NCBI GenBank assembly: GCA_047967505.1 | Contig: CM106539.1 | Strand: one strand, 5' to 3' | Source: Dipteris shenzhenensis | Lineage: Eukaryota; Polypodiophyta; Polypodiopsida; Gleicheniales | DNA: 64,000 nucleotides | Shown here: one piece after another, positions 54,201 through 55,300 of the stretch | Layout of the letters: the number at the start of each line of letters is the position of its first letter | Numbering within the stretch: position 1 is the stretch's first letter | Notes under the pieces: generated by a model | Told to the model about the DNA's origin: nothing | Seen by the model: only the letters and a program-made list of their open reading frames with translations | The model's database searches: none | Made by a program: the position numbers and the translations under genes

Positions 54201-55300
54201 ATGGCAGGCATGCTGAGACAAGCAAAAACAAACGCTTGATATTGAAGATTTCTTTTAAAAGATTGTAATGGAAACTTTCTAGGTTTGATAGGGATGAGAG
54301 ACCATAGCACCGGGTCTGCATATCCAGGGTTTCCTTTTTCTGTAATGCGAGCAATCCCACCAAGTACTAGTGCGGTGGGATGGTGCCCCTGTCCCCTTCC
54401 TCCTCCTTTCACCTGACCTTTCTGTAGGAAATCCTCTACTTTGAAACCCAATCTGCCCCAAAAATGTGCCTGGTCATTTCCAAAAGTCATTAAAAACAGA
54501 GCGTCTGTTTTCGCAGTCTATTTATGTAAAGATGGAATACAGGACTTTGTTGCTGCTAATGACAGATTTTTGTGTTCTAGATATGTTTCATTCGTTGGGC
54601 CAAACTTGTTCCAGGAAGTCCATACCAAAGTGAGGTTCCAGACACTGAACCCAGTCTGGAATCCTCTAAAGGTGCACGTGCATTTCCACTCATTTTGCAG
54701 CAAGCTTTTGGTTTGTGATACAGTCGAAAGGATTCCTGTTTTGAAAGAATAACCGACAATTGAGAGGGAGCCATAACCATAGGTGTAACATGCAGGATCT
54801 CCCAACTATAGTTTTGAATACATTTGCAATAGAGCGCTTAGAAAAGGAGTACCTCATGGTCCGTGTGATAGACTATGACTACACTTCAACAGATGACACG
54901 CTTGGTGAGTTTATGAAACTGGTAGTGTTATACTCAAAATCGTGGTGTACAATGATGTTATGACTATGTCAATCCAGCAGAAAAAAGTCAGTTTTGATCT
55001 TGCCTCTTTTCCACTGGTTGTGGCGTGACTGCTCTATTACATTTGTTTATATGTCCAGGGTATGGTGTGATACCATTAGCAGATGCAGTGGCTGAGTTTA
55101 GGAACAAGGGAATAGCTGAATTCAATGTGGCTCTTTCACGTCATGGATGTCCCGCTGGAAGCTTGGAAGGGGTGATGAAGTTGACGTGGGAAAGAAACGT
55201 GACAAAGAGGAGGTTGAAATTGGTTAGTGAGTTCATGGGGAGGTCAAAGAGTGCACAACAGCAACTCAAGAAGAAAATGATGTCTAATCGCATGTTCTAG
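9175..55300 (+). CDS. C2 - inositol polyphosphate 5-phosphatase - C2 protein (18 exons, 5' incomplete)
   Basis: Predicted to remove the 5-phosphate from phosphoinositides and/or inositol phosphates at membranes. Eighteen exons join in phase into 605 codons plus TAG. Counting from the first visible codon: residues 1-115 are the second half of a C2 domain; about 119-425 are a complete IPPc domain with GTWNVG (125-130), IGTQE (155-159), NCH (247-249), WMGDLNYR (289-296), PAWCDRILW (375-383) and SDHKPV (405-410), covering the known metal-binding and catalytic residues; about 437-580 are a C2 domain with SDMSGYSDPY and DYDYTSTDD loops that keep calcium-binding aspartates. The N-terminal C2 lacks the loop-3 acids. 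The IPPc sequence resembles animal SHIP-type enzymes more than plant WD40 5-phosphatases; this is recalled, not aligned. The first half of C2-N and the start codon are not found. The gene spans 46 kb. Confidence 0.9.
9231..9310 (+). repeat. 40-bp tandem duplication covering exon end and 5' splice site
   Basis: 9231-9269 and 9270-9310 are near copies: TTGATTTCAAAGATGTCAAG then GT, against TTGATCTCAAAGATATCAAG then GT, both followed by AATAGTTCATCTTT-like sequence. This creates two candidate donors, at 9250 and 9290. Use of the second would add 40 nt that begin GTA ATT TGA, a premature stop. Confidence 0.85.
9340..9496 (+). CDS. Exon 2 (C2-N, end)
   Basis: Acceptor TTTGAAAG, donor AAAG|GTATGA. 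Codes for 52 codons plus one base, including SVLSVHVSAKGWLG and CKDIAVADLLQEPK. The place of the calcium loop-3 aspartates is taken by K-G-W-L-G-M-E, so this C2 probably does not bind calcium in the classical way. Confidence 0.88.
9712..9791 (+). CDS. Exon 3 (C2-N last strands)
   Basis: Acceptor TTTTCTTTTCAG, donor AAAG|GTATGC. With the carried base it gives EGVVDINSKSEWYELYSRDG then KKKFPAK, the usual W-Y-x-L ending of a C2 domain. Confidence 0.88.
9918..10007 (+). CDS. Exon 4 (start of IPPc domain)
   Basis: Acceptor ATGCCAG, donor CCG|GTGTGT. 30 codons ending KIHVFVGTWNVGSARP, the first beta strand and the T-W-N metal-binding motif of 5-phosphatases. The following intron is 8135 bp. Confidence 0.92.
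12046..12417 (-). pseudogene. LINE zf-RVT C-terminal fragment (123 codons)
   Basis: Contains RYWSHLWASCRPQKITFLLD and ECNRYMDRDLEMIPHYLWSC, similar to the zinc-binding reverse-transcriptase tail common to plant LINEs (W-x-x-x-x-P-x-K-x-x-F-x-W, then C-x-x-C and H-x-x-x-x-C). The first cysteines of the knuckle are partly lost. Confidence 0.7.
12840..13235. repeat. Tandem duplication about 190 bp, with nested 24-bp duplication
   Basis: Two units share GAGAAGTTGG, GCAAGGATTG, GAGCATGAGGTCCTC or CTAGCATGAGGTCCTC, and CCAAAGAA-GGGCTGGTGC. The second starts near 13050. Inside the first, ATCTCGAACCTCCGAATGCC and ATCTCGGACCTCCGAATGCC repeat head to tail (about 12982-13031). It lies inside the antisense LINE and is specific to this copy as far as the window shows. 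Confidence 0.75.
14498..14872 (-). pseudogene. LINE RT N-terminal fragment (124 codons)
   Basis: The longest surviving frame of the antisense LINE. It contains KGGDQPDIKQWCPINLLHTA and a Q-P-Y-L block, then ends AILLDFETV where D-F-E-K-A-Y-D is usual. A lesion there ends the frame. Confidence 0.8.
15580..16066 (+). repeat. Pyrimidine-rich tract
   Basis: Long C/T-biased stretch (CTTTCCCCTTCTCTTTTCTG and similar). Open frames on both strands here are compositionally driven (S, P, F, L on +; G, E, K, R on -). Confidence 0.7.
16686..17333. repeat. Inverted pair flanking about 600 bp
   Basis: GTACCATCTATTAGAAGATT at about 16687 reappears as its reverse complement near 17312-17333, with a few extra matching bases beyond the 20 cited. 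The 600 bp between has protein-like but broken frames (for example RHAFSIEMTSLAYLIEGK). I see no target duplication. It could be the ends of a DNA transposon remnant. Confidence 0.5.
17535..17745. repeat. 106-bp tandem duplication
   Basis: The unit at 17535-17640 is repeated at 17641-17745. Both begin CAGTATTGTTAATA and both contain TTTGACCCCTAAATCAGGAA. Only a handful of differences, so the duplication is fairly recent. Intronic. Confidence 0.9.
18143..18214 (+). CDS. Exon 5 (IPPc, YDIVAIGTQ), GC donor
   Basis: Acceptor TATGTGCAG|GGGGAT. 24 codons: DNLSSWLQ, then YDIVAIGTQ. The next exon begins with the metal-binding glutamate codon in phase 0, which forces the donor to CAG|GCATAA, a GC donor. 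A sequencing difference or alternative join is possible, but nothing else keeps the frame. Confidence 0.85.
18373..18476 (+). CDS. Exon 6 (IPPc, ECDYQ to AIVS)
   Basis: Acceptor TTTCATAG, donor AGTTG|GTAAAG. Begins with E-C-D-Y, completing I-G-T-Q-E across the junction, then DCLKDWMATLKYGSIFHGFA. The split TG|G codon gives the conserved tryptophan. Confidence 0.9.
18637..18679 (+). CDS. Exon 7 (IPPc, MRMVVFVRIDAE), GC donor
   Basis: 43 nt: one base finishing a TGG codon, then GHMRMVVFVRIDAE. The donor is GAG|GCAAGTA, an ideal GC-AG donor (AG|GCAAGT). Reading on past this point gives a stop (TGG AAC TAA), so the GC donor is the only in-frame exit. Confidence 0.88.
18800..18889 (+). CDS. Exon 8 (IPPc, TGVGHVMPNKGG)
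   Basis: Acceptor CTTCTGCAG, donor AAG|GTTGGA. 30 codons: KAISDVHTGSEATGVGHVMP then NKGGLCIALK, matching the T-G-I-x-x-x-x-x-N-K-G block of 5-phosphatases. Confidence 0.92.
19046..19130 (+). CDS. Exon 9 (IPPc, FVNCHFAAH)
   Basis: Acceptor TGGTGCCAG, donor AGAG|GTACGT. 28 codons plus one base: FWDTSLCFVNCHFAAHVGQC then EARNGNYR. N-C-H carries the catalytic histidine position. The next intron is 6519 bp. Confidence 0.92.
19304..19500. repeat. About 98-bp tandem duplication
   Basis: Units start near 19304 and 19402. Both contain TCTTTTC, AAGGGAG, CAGAA, CTTAAGTGTAAGGATA or CTCAAGTGTAAGGATA, and CTTCCCCTTTA. About ten differences. Intronic, non-coding. Confidence 0.85.
20058..20081 (+). repeat. 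Interrupted poly-G tract
   Basis: A near-continuous run of guanines with single adenine breaks. A second G-rich stretch lies near 20345-20365, just after a short (TG)n run. Possible G-quadruplex DNA; also a likely assembly or sequencing weak point. Confidence 0.7.
20960..22545 (+). mobile_element. Ty1/copia remnant, gag zinc finger to RT
   Basis: In order: gag basic region (KNKKPNWKSLSS), a CCHC knuckle followed by GHFASKCWKKMTDMAK read across frames near 21110-21160, a protease with WIIDSGASSYFTPDTPLENS, the pre-integrase HLHLDKMICKGCIMEKHRRR, then a jump to RT: INYDETFMPLV, MDVKTTFLNVDLKEVYMDND and YGLKQGPYAWYSKIDECFN, ending at a D-D-D site near 22520. The integrase core is missing. Many stops. 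Confidence 0.85.
21275..21481 (+). pseudogene. copia protease fragment
   Basis: A 68-codon frame with WIIDSGASSYFT (the D-S-G aspartic-protease site) and IEGLGNVSIQM, then DIWDIHNVLYF, as in copia protease. It ends in a stop shortly before the pre-integrase zinc region. Confidence 0.85.
22546..23280 (+). mobile_element. LTR-like segment with TATA box
   Basis: Follows the broken copia RT abruptly. It contains paired GTACAGACAG motifs, a TATAAAAG box at 22862-22869 and a transcript-start-like region, then runs into LINE sequence at about 23290. GTAC-rich sequence like this recurs in the LTR region near 28.9 kb. The LTR nature is inferred from promoter-like organisation; the matching partner LTR is not in the window. 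Confidence 0.4.
22862..22869 (+). promoter_or_regulatory. TATA box in LTR-like segment
   Basis: TATAAAAG in a C/G-rich context, consistent with a retrotransposon promoter. Inferred from sequence only. Confidence 0.4.
23281..24640 (+). mobile_element. L1-like LINE, 3' part of ORF2 and 3' UTR
   Basis: Frames carry SPFQYSLDALDPLLPRG, then LEDGVIIRPRYLEDRRVSHA and LRIATGQMQVSSHQLRMEAT, a block also found near 49.5 kb (+) and 38.9 kb (-). Downstream is a long region shared with 37.3-37.9 kb (-), ending in GTCTCATAGGCC-type sequence near 24510. Several frameshifts; 5' truncated. Confidence 0.75.
24715..25125. repeat. Small local duplications
   Basis: TCTCAGGAAGCTTCTCCCC occurs twice (near 24720 and 24752). 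ACTTGTAGA then ATAGGAAAGCAGT occurs twice, near 25014 and 25078. Both are short head-to-tail duplications in otherwise featureless intron. Confidence 0.65.
25650..25782 (+). CDS. Exon 10 (IPPc, FWMGDLNYRLDF)
   Basis: Acceptor TGCTCACAG, donor CCGGA|GTAATA. With the carried G it gives EIVANLRISVQNMDILNQF then HHVFWMGDLNYRLDFGAPED. D and N of G-D-L-N-Y-R are catalytic in the family. The GAG codon is split across the junction. Confidence 0.95.
25926..25998 (+). CDS. Exon 11 (IPPc helix)
   Basis: Acceptor AACAGCAG, donor GAG|GTAAGG. Gives TTLWNTVVEQIQQRHFHTLL then QSDE, equivalent to the L-L-x-x-D-Q-L helix region. Confidence 0.9.
26141..26218 (+). CDS. Exon 12 (IPPc, ITFPPTFK)
   Basis: Acceptor GCTCACAG, donor AAG|GTAATG. 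26 codons: LRKEQTAGRVLHSFKEGEIT then FPPTFK, the usual F-x-E-x-x-I-x-F-x-P-T-Y/F-K block. Confidence 0.93.
26337..26470 (+). CDS. Exon 13 (IPPc, PAWCDRILW)
   Basis: Donor ACCAG|GTAAGT. Contains EYDMQRIPAWCDRILW and VDLLSYTSAPSILT. The acceptor TTGGAAG|ATG is chosen because it keeps phase 0 with exon 12; its pyrimidine tract is weak, so the exact left edge could shift by a few codons. Confidence 0.88.
26545..26647 (+). CDS. Exon 14 (IPPc, SDHKPVAATF)
   Basis: Acceptor CGTGACAG, donor CGA|GTAAGT. The split AG|T codon gives S of S-D-H-K-P-V, the last catalytic motif. Then CNSLDPLDEDDKRWHVR leads into the C-terminal C2. Confidence 0.94.
26916..26974 (+). CDS. Exon 15 (C2-C first strand and loop 1)
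   Basis: Acceptor GGCCACAG, donor ATCC|GTAAGT. Encodes FTALRAKNLRASDMSGYSDP, the start of a type-I C2 with both loop-1 aspartates. The next exon is 27.6 kb away, and the codon split there (CC|A) still gives the conserved S-D-P-Y. Confidence 0.93.
27909..28560 (+). mobile_element. Probable solo or partial LTR with TATA box
   Basis: Starts TGTTAGAAGTCACTGACC and shortly after contains CCACCTGTGAGCCCCC, which also follows the start of the antisense LTR at 53521 (there beginning TGTTGAGAT). A TATATAA box lies at 28274-28280. Its right end is not clear, and no internal coding region follows before the next copia LTR at 28696. Confidence 0.5.
28274..28280 (+). promoter_or_regulatory. TATA box in LTR
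   Basis: TATATAA preceded by GCC and followed by an A/C-rich stretch, positioned about 365 bp from the putative LTR start, as expected for an LTR promoter. Confidence 0.4.
28696..29600 (+). repeat. 5' LTR and leader of the copia element
   Basis: Similar to the 3' LTR from 28696 to about 28833, then diverges (5' reads AGTTAGGTTTTTGTGC, 3' reads AGTTAGGGCACTTTGACC), so one copy has suffered an indel. The region 28780-29110 is unusually rich in GTAC tetramers. No initiator-tRNA primer site could be placed with confidence. Confidence 0.65.
29736..30650 (+). pseudogene. copia gag with CCHC zinc knuckle
   Basis: ATG at 29736-29738 starts NKADLFGMLGAEDKLDGTNY then PMWA and a stop. It continues in other frames as HALIALSVKRVIISHIRSCK, PDSQLVSITLDGLLDSYQGF and a basic stretch, ending in the zinc knuckle C-N-Y-C-K-K-C-G-H-D-I-S-K-C near 30400-30442. 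This is a UBN2-type copia gag with several lesions. Confidence 0.85.
30640..31062 (+). pseudogene. copia protease and pre-integrase lead
   Basis: FDSGASKHITSCRKLLNSLE carries the D-S-G active site. GIGQVAITSISSGLVTLDNV then LYVLGIPKNLISVSAIATCG follow in the usual order. It breaks off after a short A-D-A-D-A-E repeat before the integrase zinc finger. Confidence 0.88.
31140..31852 (+). other. Leader-like region before LINE ORF1
   Basis: C-rich stretch with repeated GCCTAGCCCT and CGTCA motifs (31190-31400), then a TTAGGT / GTTAGG-rich stretch (31480-31660), then the LINE ORF1 start. It probably corresponds to the LINE 5' UTR, because another copy also has a long non-coding lead before ORF1. 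No coding sequence is recognised. Confidence 0.4.
31853..33190 (+). pseudogene. L1-type LINE ORF1p (coiled coil plus C-terminal domain)
   Basis: ATG at 31853 opens a K/T-rich start (EKGRKTKTKTKTRKKTKT). Further frames give a coiled-coil segment with near-heptad repeats (FAQEQARFTQGQARAIQEQA, then QGLRQDILLLRQEVATIHAT) and, at 32849-33190, a C-terminal domain: IERAWRVETDPNQEQPLIIG, SMDEDLTPLQFEERRTLIQQ and RDQARKDGK. This order matches L1 ORF1p, an RNA-binding chaperone. The four or more frame breaks mark it as dead. Confidence 0.75.
33195..34262 (+). pseudogene. LINE ORF2 with endonuclease/RT deletion
   Basis: Starts with the endonuclease head CNGSLWSKPGNFSESY and DIVFYTDTSE, then near 33530 jumps straight to the RT palm: a frame reading F-H-K-A-F-D-T-A-P, CSLSPTLFGLYIDELET and LLYTDDVALLSSSAEGLQRH. 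Compared with the copy at 45.5-47.7 kb, about 1.5 kb (rest of endonuclease and RT fingers) is missing. The usual Y-A-D-D is Y-T-D-D. The LINE ends within MYGSPSWG and passes directly into copia integrase. Confidence 0.8.
34104..34697 (+). CDS. Chimeric ORF: LINE RT tail fused in frame to copia integrase
   Basis: One uninterrupted 197-codon frame. Residues 1-52 are LINE ORF2 (YASLARLERQCFHSHFQDPR, then MYGSPSWG). From residue about 53 it is copia integrase: DLDMGGEYMSKEFADFLASR, HHQYTVPCTPQQNPMAERKN with the second D-x-n and E of the D-D-E core, and FGCLAYAHAPSQTRTNLDDK. It stops at TAG after SKGYKLC. No evidence for expression; I interpret it as an insertion/deletion junction that happens to be in frame. 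Confidence 0.75.
   Translation: MRPAMQAGLSKGYASLARLERQCFHSHFQDPRTKGLHFDSLVRPAGMYGSPSWGSDLDMGGEYMSKEFADFLASRGIHHQYTVPCTPQQNPMAERKNRSVMEMAKHMLKGKHLPNKLLLDAIMCANYILNRCPTKALKTITPYEAWTGHKPRISHMRTFGCLAYAHAPSQTRTNLDDKAVKCIFIGYSSKSKGYKLC
34263..35400 (+). pseudogene. copia integrase C-terminus to RT start
   Basis: After the integrase block, a 216-codon frame (34734-35384) has an acidic linker (QPDMPQLDQDIVHRALDQER), then the RT start WLKAMQAELDSTYQNSTWEL, GTKWVYKIKRKADGSVDRYK and RLVAKGYAQQQGIDF, ending in TAG where E-T-F-A-P follows. Well conserved apart from the stop. Confidence 0.85.
35400..36400 (+). pseudogene. copia RT (internal deletion) and RNase H
   Basis: After a segment equivalent to E-T-F-A-P the frame reaches L-D-I-K-T-A and then jumps to LLILVLYVVDM, skipping most of the RT palm. 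The Y-V-D-D site is now Y-V-V-D. Then DLGLLHYYLGIQFASSEG, CLIYLCHTRPDLQYAVSQLS and RNase H SSCEAEYKAAFTATVECVW, with later frames out of phase. Not functional. Confidence 0.85.
36550..36830 (+). repeat. 3' LTR of the copia element (truncated)
   Basis: Begins TGTAGGCCATTCATTC directly after the purine tract at about 36540-36549 and matches the 5' LTR for about 140 bp. It continues with TTCACTTAGTTTTGCAGC and ends near 36830, where LINE ORF1-like sequence starts. Confidence 0.75.
36850..37275 (+). mobile_element. L1-like LINE fragment, ORF1 end and ORF2 start
   Basis: Frames read RAYLDDDLTLLQQEHIREG then a degraded GK-WAA-YRER (ORF1p C-terminal helix). Further on, YTWEST and a V-D-T/HVWIRVQ-like stretch correspond to the ORF2 endonuclease start near 45615-45760. 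It abuts an opposite-strand LINE 3' end. Confidence 0.6.
38073..38080. repeat. Target-site duplication, left (CTACAGAT)
   Basis: An exact match to 38713-38720. Confidence 0.9.
38081..38712. mobile_element. Second hAT-like non-autonomous element (632 bp) with 8-bp TSD
   Basis: Ends CATGGTTGTAAGACAC (38081-38096) and the reverse complement of CATGGTTGTTAAGACAC (to 38712), flanked by identical CTACAGAT repeats at 38073-38080 and 38713-38720. It sits cleanly in a LINE copy. Subterminal arrays of AAGACAC / GTGTCTT motifs fill about 90 bp at each end; the middle is AT-rich with SAM-like CAAGACTC repeats and no transposase. The first bases (CATRGTTGY) match the element at 3793-4342, so both may be mobilised by related transposases. 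Confidence 0.9.
38713..38720. repeat. Target-site duplication, right (CTACAGAT)
   Basis: An exact match to 38073-38080. LINE sequence is continuous across the pair once the element is removed. Confidence 0.9.
38995..40360 (+). mobile_element. L1-like LINE ORF2 fragment, endonuclease to RT palm
   Basis: Head to head with the antisense LINE. Frames: DSLEFCMQGETLLLGYFTSR (endonuclease G-D-F-N region with Y-F-T), IQIHFDHAFDALYESQLSHE (endonuclease-RT linker, compare IHFDHSLSPAYCGYLKR near 46345), IGVKQGCTLSSI and LLYANNIALIFSLKAG, in which Y-A-D-D is Y-A-N-N. Poly-C at 39347-39359. Dead. It stops at 40360, where a truncated LTR begins. Confidence 0.75.
40361..40583 (+). repeat. 5' LTR, left part (truncated, interrupted)
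   Basis: Matches 48676-48890 closely. It begins in mid-LTR directly against LINE sequence and is cut at 40583 by the small copia insertion. It contains the TATA box at 40429-40437. Confidence 0.85.
40429..40437 (+). promoter_or_regulatory. LTR TATA box
   Basis: CTATATAAG, conserved with 48745-48753 in the partner LTR. Confidence 0.6.
40584..40936 (+). repeat. 5' LTR of small copia
   Basis: 353 bp, TG...CA ends, TSD CTCTC immediately before. Confidence 0.93.
40937..40948 (+). other. Primer binding site (tRNA-iMet)
   Basis: TGGTATCAGAGC directly after the 5' LTR. Confidence 0.92.
41486..42045 (+). pseudogene. gag-RNase H deletion fusion of small copia
   Basis: KLDKNNFQA-stop-KFRMTNFLKEKGYWEFITEA is a copia gag start. 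By residue 40 the frame has crossed a deletion and later reads RNase H sequence QWLHKLLYDMHQSTNGPVVI, NNPVYHARTTHIEVHYHYVR and DQVADLFTKALDAEKLRKF. The 192-codon frame from 41520 is open throughout, but it lacks every catalytic domain except a partial RNase H. Confidence 0.85.
42059..42411 (+). repeat. 3' LTR of small copia
   Basis: 353 bp after the polypurine tract; TSD CTCTC follows at 42412-42416. Confidence 0.93.
42412..42461 (+). repeat. 5' LTR, right part
   Basis: CTCTCCCTAGCCTACCCTCT and the rest match the end of the LTR at 48895-48944. Separated from the left part by the copia insertion, whose 5-bp duplication CTCTC is at 42412-42416. Confidence 0.85.
42464..42475 (+). other. Primer binding site for initiator tRNA-Met
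   Basis: TGGTATCAGAGC, two bases after the LTR end. The standard plant copia primer site, complementary to the tRNA-iMet 3' end. Confidence 0.85.
42476..43540. other. AT-rich internal region with nested palindromes
   Basis: No coding sequence recognised. 42560-43080 is strongly AT-rich. Two palindromes with core GTTTCGC-NN-GCGAAAC lie at 43152-43179 and 43198-43224. The LINE lead begins near 43540. Confidence 0.5.
43152..43224. repeat. Paired palindromes GTTTCGC-NN-GCGAAAC
   Basis: First: AAGGTAGTTTCGC then CA then GCGAAACTACCTT, perfect 13-bp arms. Second: GTTTCGC-TG-GCGAAAC, followed by the same TACCTTG. The two are almost identical and head to tail, with a 46-bp period. Confidence 0.85.
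43750..44160 (+). pseudogene. LINE ORF1p N-terminal frame
   Basis: ATG at 43750: GKGNGDKGKTQKQLNLEDFN, then a long S/T/P-rich low-complexity part. It parallels the K-rich start of the ORF1 at 31853 (LKLEDVN there, LNLEDFN here). The frame ends in TAG; the coiled-coil region follows in the same strand after a short gap. Confidence 0.7.
44230..44985 (+). pseudogene. LINE ORF1p coiled coil and C-terminal domain (first copy)
   Basis: Repeated QEQ heptads (TQEQAQYTQEQTRIIHEQGT), WVDVAKREPAKATV, then a C-terminal domain with GIEGAWRVGRDSNREQPLVI, SMDEDLTPL-stop-IEERRVLLQQ and RDVARKEGKWAVV. L1 ORF1p style: trimeric coiled coil, then RNA-binding CTD. Three in-frame stops (TAA/TAG) within. Confidence 0.75.
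44721..45616. repeat. 448-bp tandem duplication in LINE (ORF1 end plus ORF2 start)
   Basis: TGGGAGAGACTCCAACCGAG at 44721 recurs as TGGGAGAGATCCCAACCGAG at 45169. The two units (44721-45168 and 45169 to about 45616) stay close to the end, including TATGGTCAGACCCAG and the GTCCACTACCG end. 448 is not a multiple of three. The second copy keeps an open CTD frame, which the first has lost. Confidence 0.92.
45169..45430 (+). pseudogene. LINE ORF1p C-terminal domain (second copy)
   Basis: An open frame: GRDPNREQPLVIRFRDSHAR, RRAALREHPTLSMDEDLTPL, QIEERRVLLQQRDVARKEGK, then WAVVRDG. The best preserved example of this domain in the window. It starts inside the duplication, so it has no upstream coiled coil in phase. 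Confidence 0.8.
45480..46290 (+). pseudogene. LINE ORF2 APE-type endonuclease
   Basis: NCNGTLWSDPGNFSKSY with DIVFYTETH (N and E metal sites), then the 146-codon frame from 45740: DLFIAICYFPPN, EVLLLGDFIARTS where G-D-F-N-A-R is usual (N to I change at a catalytic position), LIIYNGLDLWPSSGGFTWFP, and GADHTYLFF (D-H). The frame is broken at a run of nine G near 46160 and at several stops. Confidence 0.8.
46291..46806 (+). pseudogene. LINE ORF2 endonuclease-RT linker
   Basis: DTYHDIHFDHSLSPAYCGYL, LEDRAALISRTLHEAALQIF-type helices and CKAYRRQLRLETRCHLPNTP, then RQRKQAFRRQNEELLNILYS. This is the helical linker common in LINE ORF2. It matches the LINE fragments at 39.5 and 49.9 kb. Confidence 0.75.
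46900..47690 (+). pseudogene. LINE ORF2 reverse transcriptase
   Basis: TITPIHKTRDPMDASNYKTI, GFRRDHGNMDHILTLRSLIE, VYCCFADFRKAVDTVP then a stop (first catalytic aspartate present), VKQGCPSSPTLFGLYIDELE, and LLYADDMALLSSTPEGLQRH with intact Y-A-D-D. It breaks off right after the palm at about 47690, where unrelated sequence begins. Confidence 0.88.
47691..48590. other. Unrecognised internal segment between LINE and 3' LTR
   Basis: Starts TGTTTGACTGTCCCGAACAG, itself a small GTTCGG/CCGAAC-type palindrome. A - strand frame at 47984-47769 reads GHVMTLNMPIGESPNAQGSF then PDQWEFRMKAVREAIYGKIT, protein-like but not recognised. A CCTCTGAGT-type repeat recurs at 48360-48490. It may belong to the host LTR element. 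Confidence 0.35.
48599..48944 (+). repeat. 3' LTR (346 bp)
   Basis: Starts TGTTAGAATATGAAGCC after the purine tract and ends GTGCCTTCA. A TATA box CTATATAAG lies at 48745-48753, preceded by a (TG)n run. LINE sequence follows at 48945. Confidence 0.85.
48745..48753 (+). promoter_or_regulatory. LTR TATA box, second copy
   Basis: CTATATAAG just after (TG)n. The same position relative to the LTR end as in the 5' copy. Confidence 0.6.
48945..49740 (+). mobile_element. L1-like LINE ORF2 tail
   Basis: Contains M-D-R-L-S-Y-F-Q-C-S-L-D-A-P-P-S (across the 49020-49065 frame) and VSENGMIIRTQYSENR, then LRIAI-QLQVSSH as at 23.6 kb. Three stops. Confidence 0.7.
49741..50560 (+). mobile_element. L1-like LINE ORF2 fragment (endonuclease-RT linker)
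   Basis: IHFDQALDAVYVSHLSRELF then a helical stretch and YIDSITGELRTMRGYIRRGT, parallel to 46.3-46.9 kb and 39.5 kb. It comes after a tail fragment, so at least two LINE copies are joined here. 50540-50800 holds nothing I recognise. Confidence 0.65.
51755..52258 (-). pseudogene. copia gag (UBN2-type), antisense
   Basis: A 167-codon open frame: KLDGGAYPTWKVRLRSHALA, NPRTQWMRQKRFFKLADPDE and VEEWKENDVEAVSMIIGMTT. It corresponds to the gag N-terminal region, after which the similarity decays (an early frameshift near 52000 is likely because HEMW-type blocks are missing). A frame nearby (51831-51556) gives LYYDELQHYLRDYKKKKGGG, a damaged CCHC knuckle. Confidence 0.85.
52539..52550 (-). other. 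Primer binding site, one mismatch to tRNA-iMet consensus
   Basis: - strand TGGTATGAGAGC against TGGTATCAGAGC, directly next to the LTR end CA. Confidence 0.75.
52551..53521 (-). repeat. 5' LTR of the antisense copia (971 bp)
   Basis: TG start and CA end, with the primer site immediately after the end. Shortly after its start it has CCACCTGTGAGCCCCC, shared with the + strand LTR at 27909. The end boundary is secure because of the primer site; the start boundary is inferred. Confidence 0.65.
53740..53985. repeat. Cluster of ACCGGTGGTAA-type inverted motifs
   Basis: Seven or more copies of (T)TACC-G-G-TGGTAA and its reverse complement within 250 bp (near 53751, 53789, 53836, 53871, 53895, 53957), some palindromic. 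Dense short subterminal repeats of this kind are typical of CACTA-type plant transposons. A CACTTTACTAGG sequence at 53734 could be one end. The other end and a 3-bp duplication were not found. Confidence 0.5.
54581..54671 (+). CDS. Exon 16 (C2-C, YVSFVG to NPVWNPLK)
   Basis: Acceptor TTTTGTGTTCTAG; the donor AAG|GTGCAC is weak. Completes S-D-P-Y across the 27.6-kb intron, then VHTKVRFQTLNPVWNPLK, the classic K-T-x-x-x-x-x-L-N-P-x-W-N block of a C2 domain. Confidence 0.95.
54796..54904 (+). CDS. Exon 17 (C2-C, loop 3 aspartates)
   Basis: Acceptor ACATGCAG, donor CTTG|GTGAGT. EYLMVRVIDYDYTSTDDTLG: V-x-D-x-D with a D-D-x-x-G turn, so calcium-loop residues are kept. The preceding stretch DLPTIVLNTFAIERLEK is less typical, with a small insertion between strands. 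Confidence 0.94.
55059..55300 (+). CDS. Exon 18, last coding exon and stop
   Basis: Acceptor ATATGTCCAG. Starts GYGVIPLADAVAEFRNKG and ends in a basic tail (KRRLKLVSEFMGRSKSAQQQ, then LKKKMMSNRMF) followed by TAG at 55298-55300. The tail could aid membrane binding. Confidence 0.94.

Larger units (their letters stand above)
26975..54580 (+). other. Intron 15, 27.6 kb, filled with nested retroelements
   Basis: Runs from GTAAGT to TTTTGTGTTCTAG and interrupts a C2 domain between P and Y of S-D-P-Y. Nearly all contents are mobile: copia, L1-like LINE, hAT-like and LTR elements listed separately. 27000-27900 shows no feature I can name. Confidence 0.88.
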
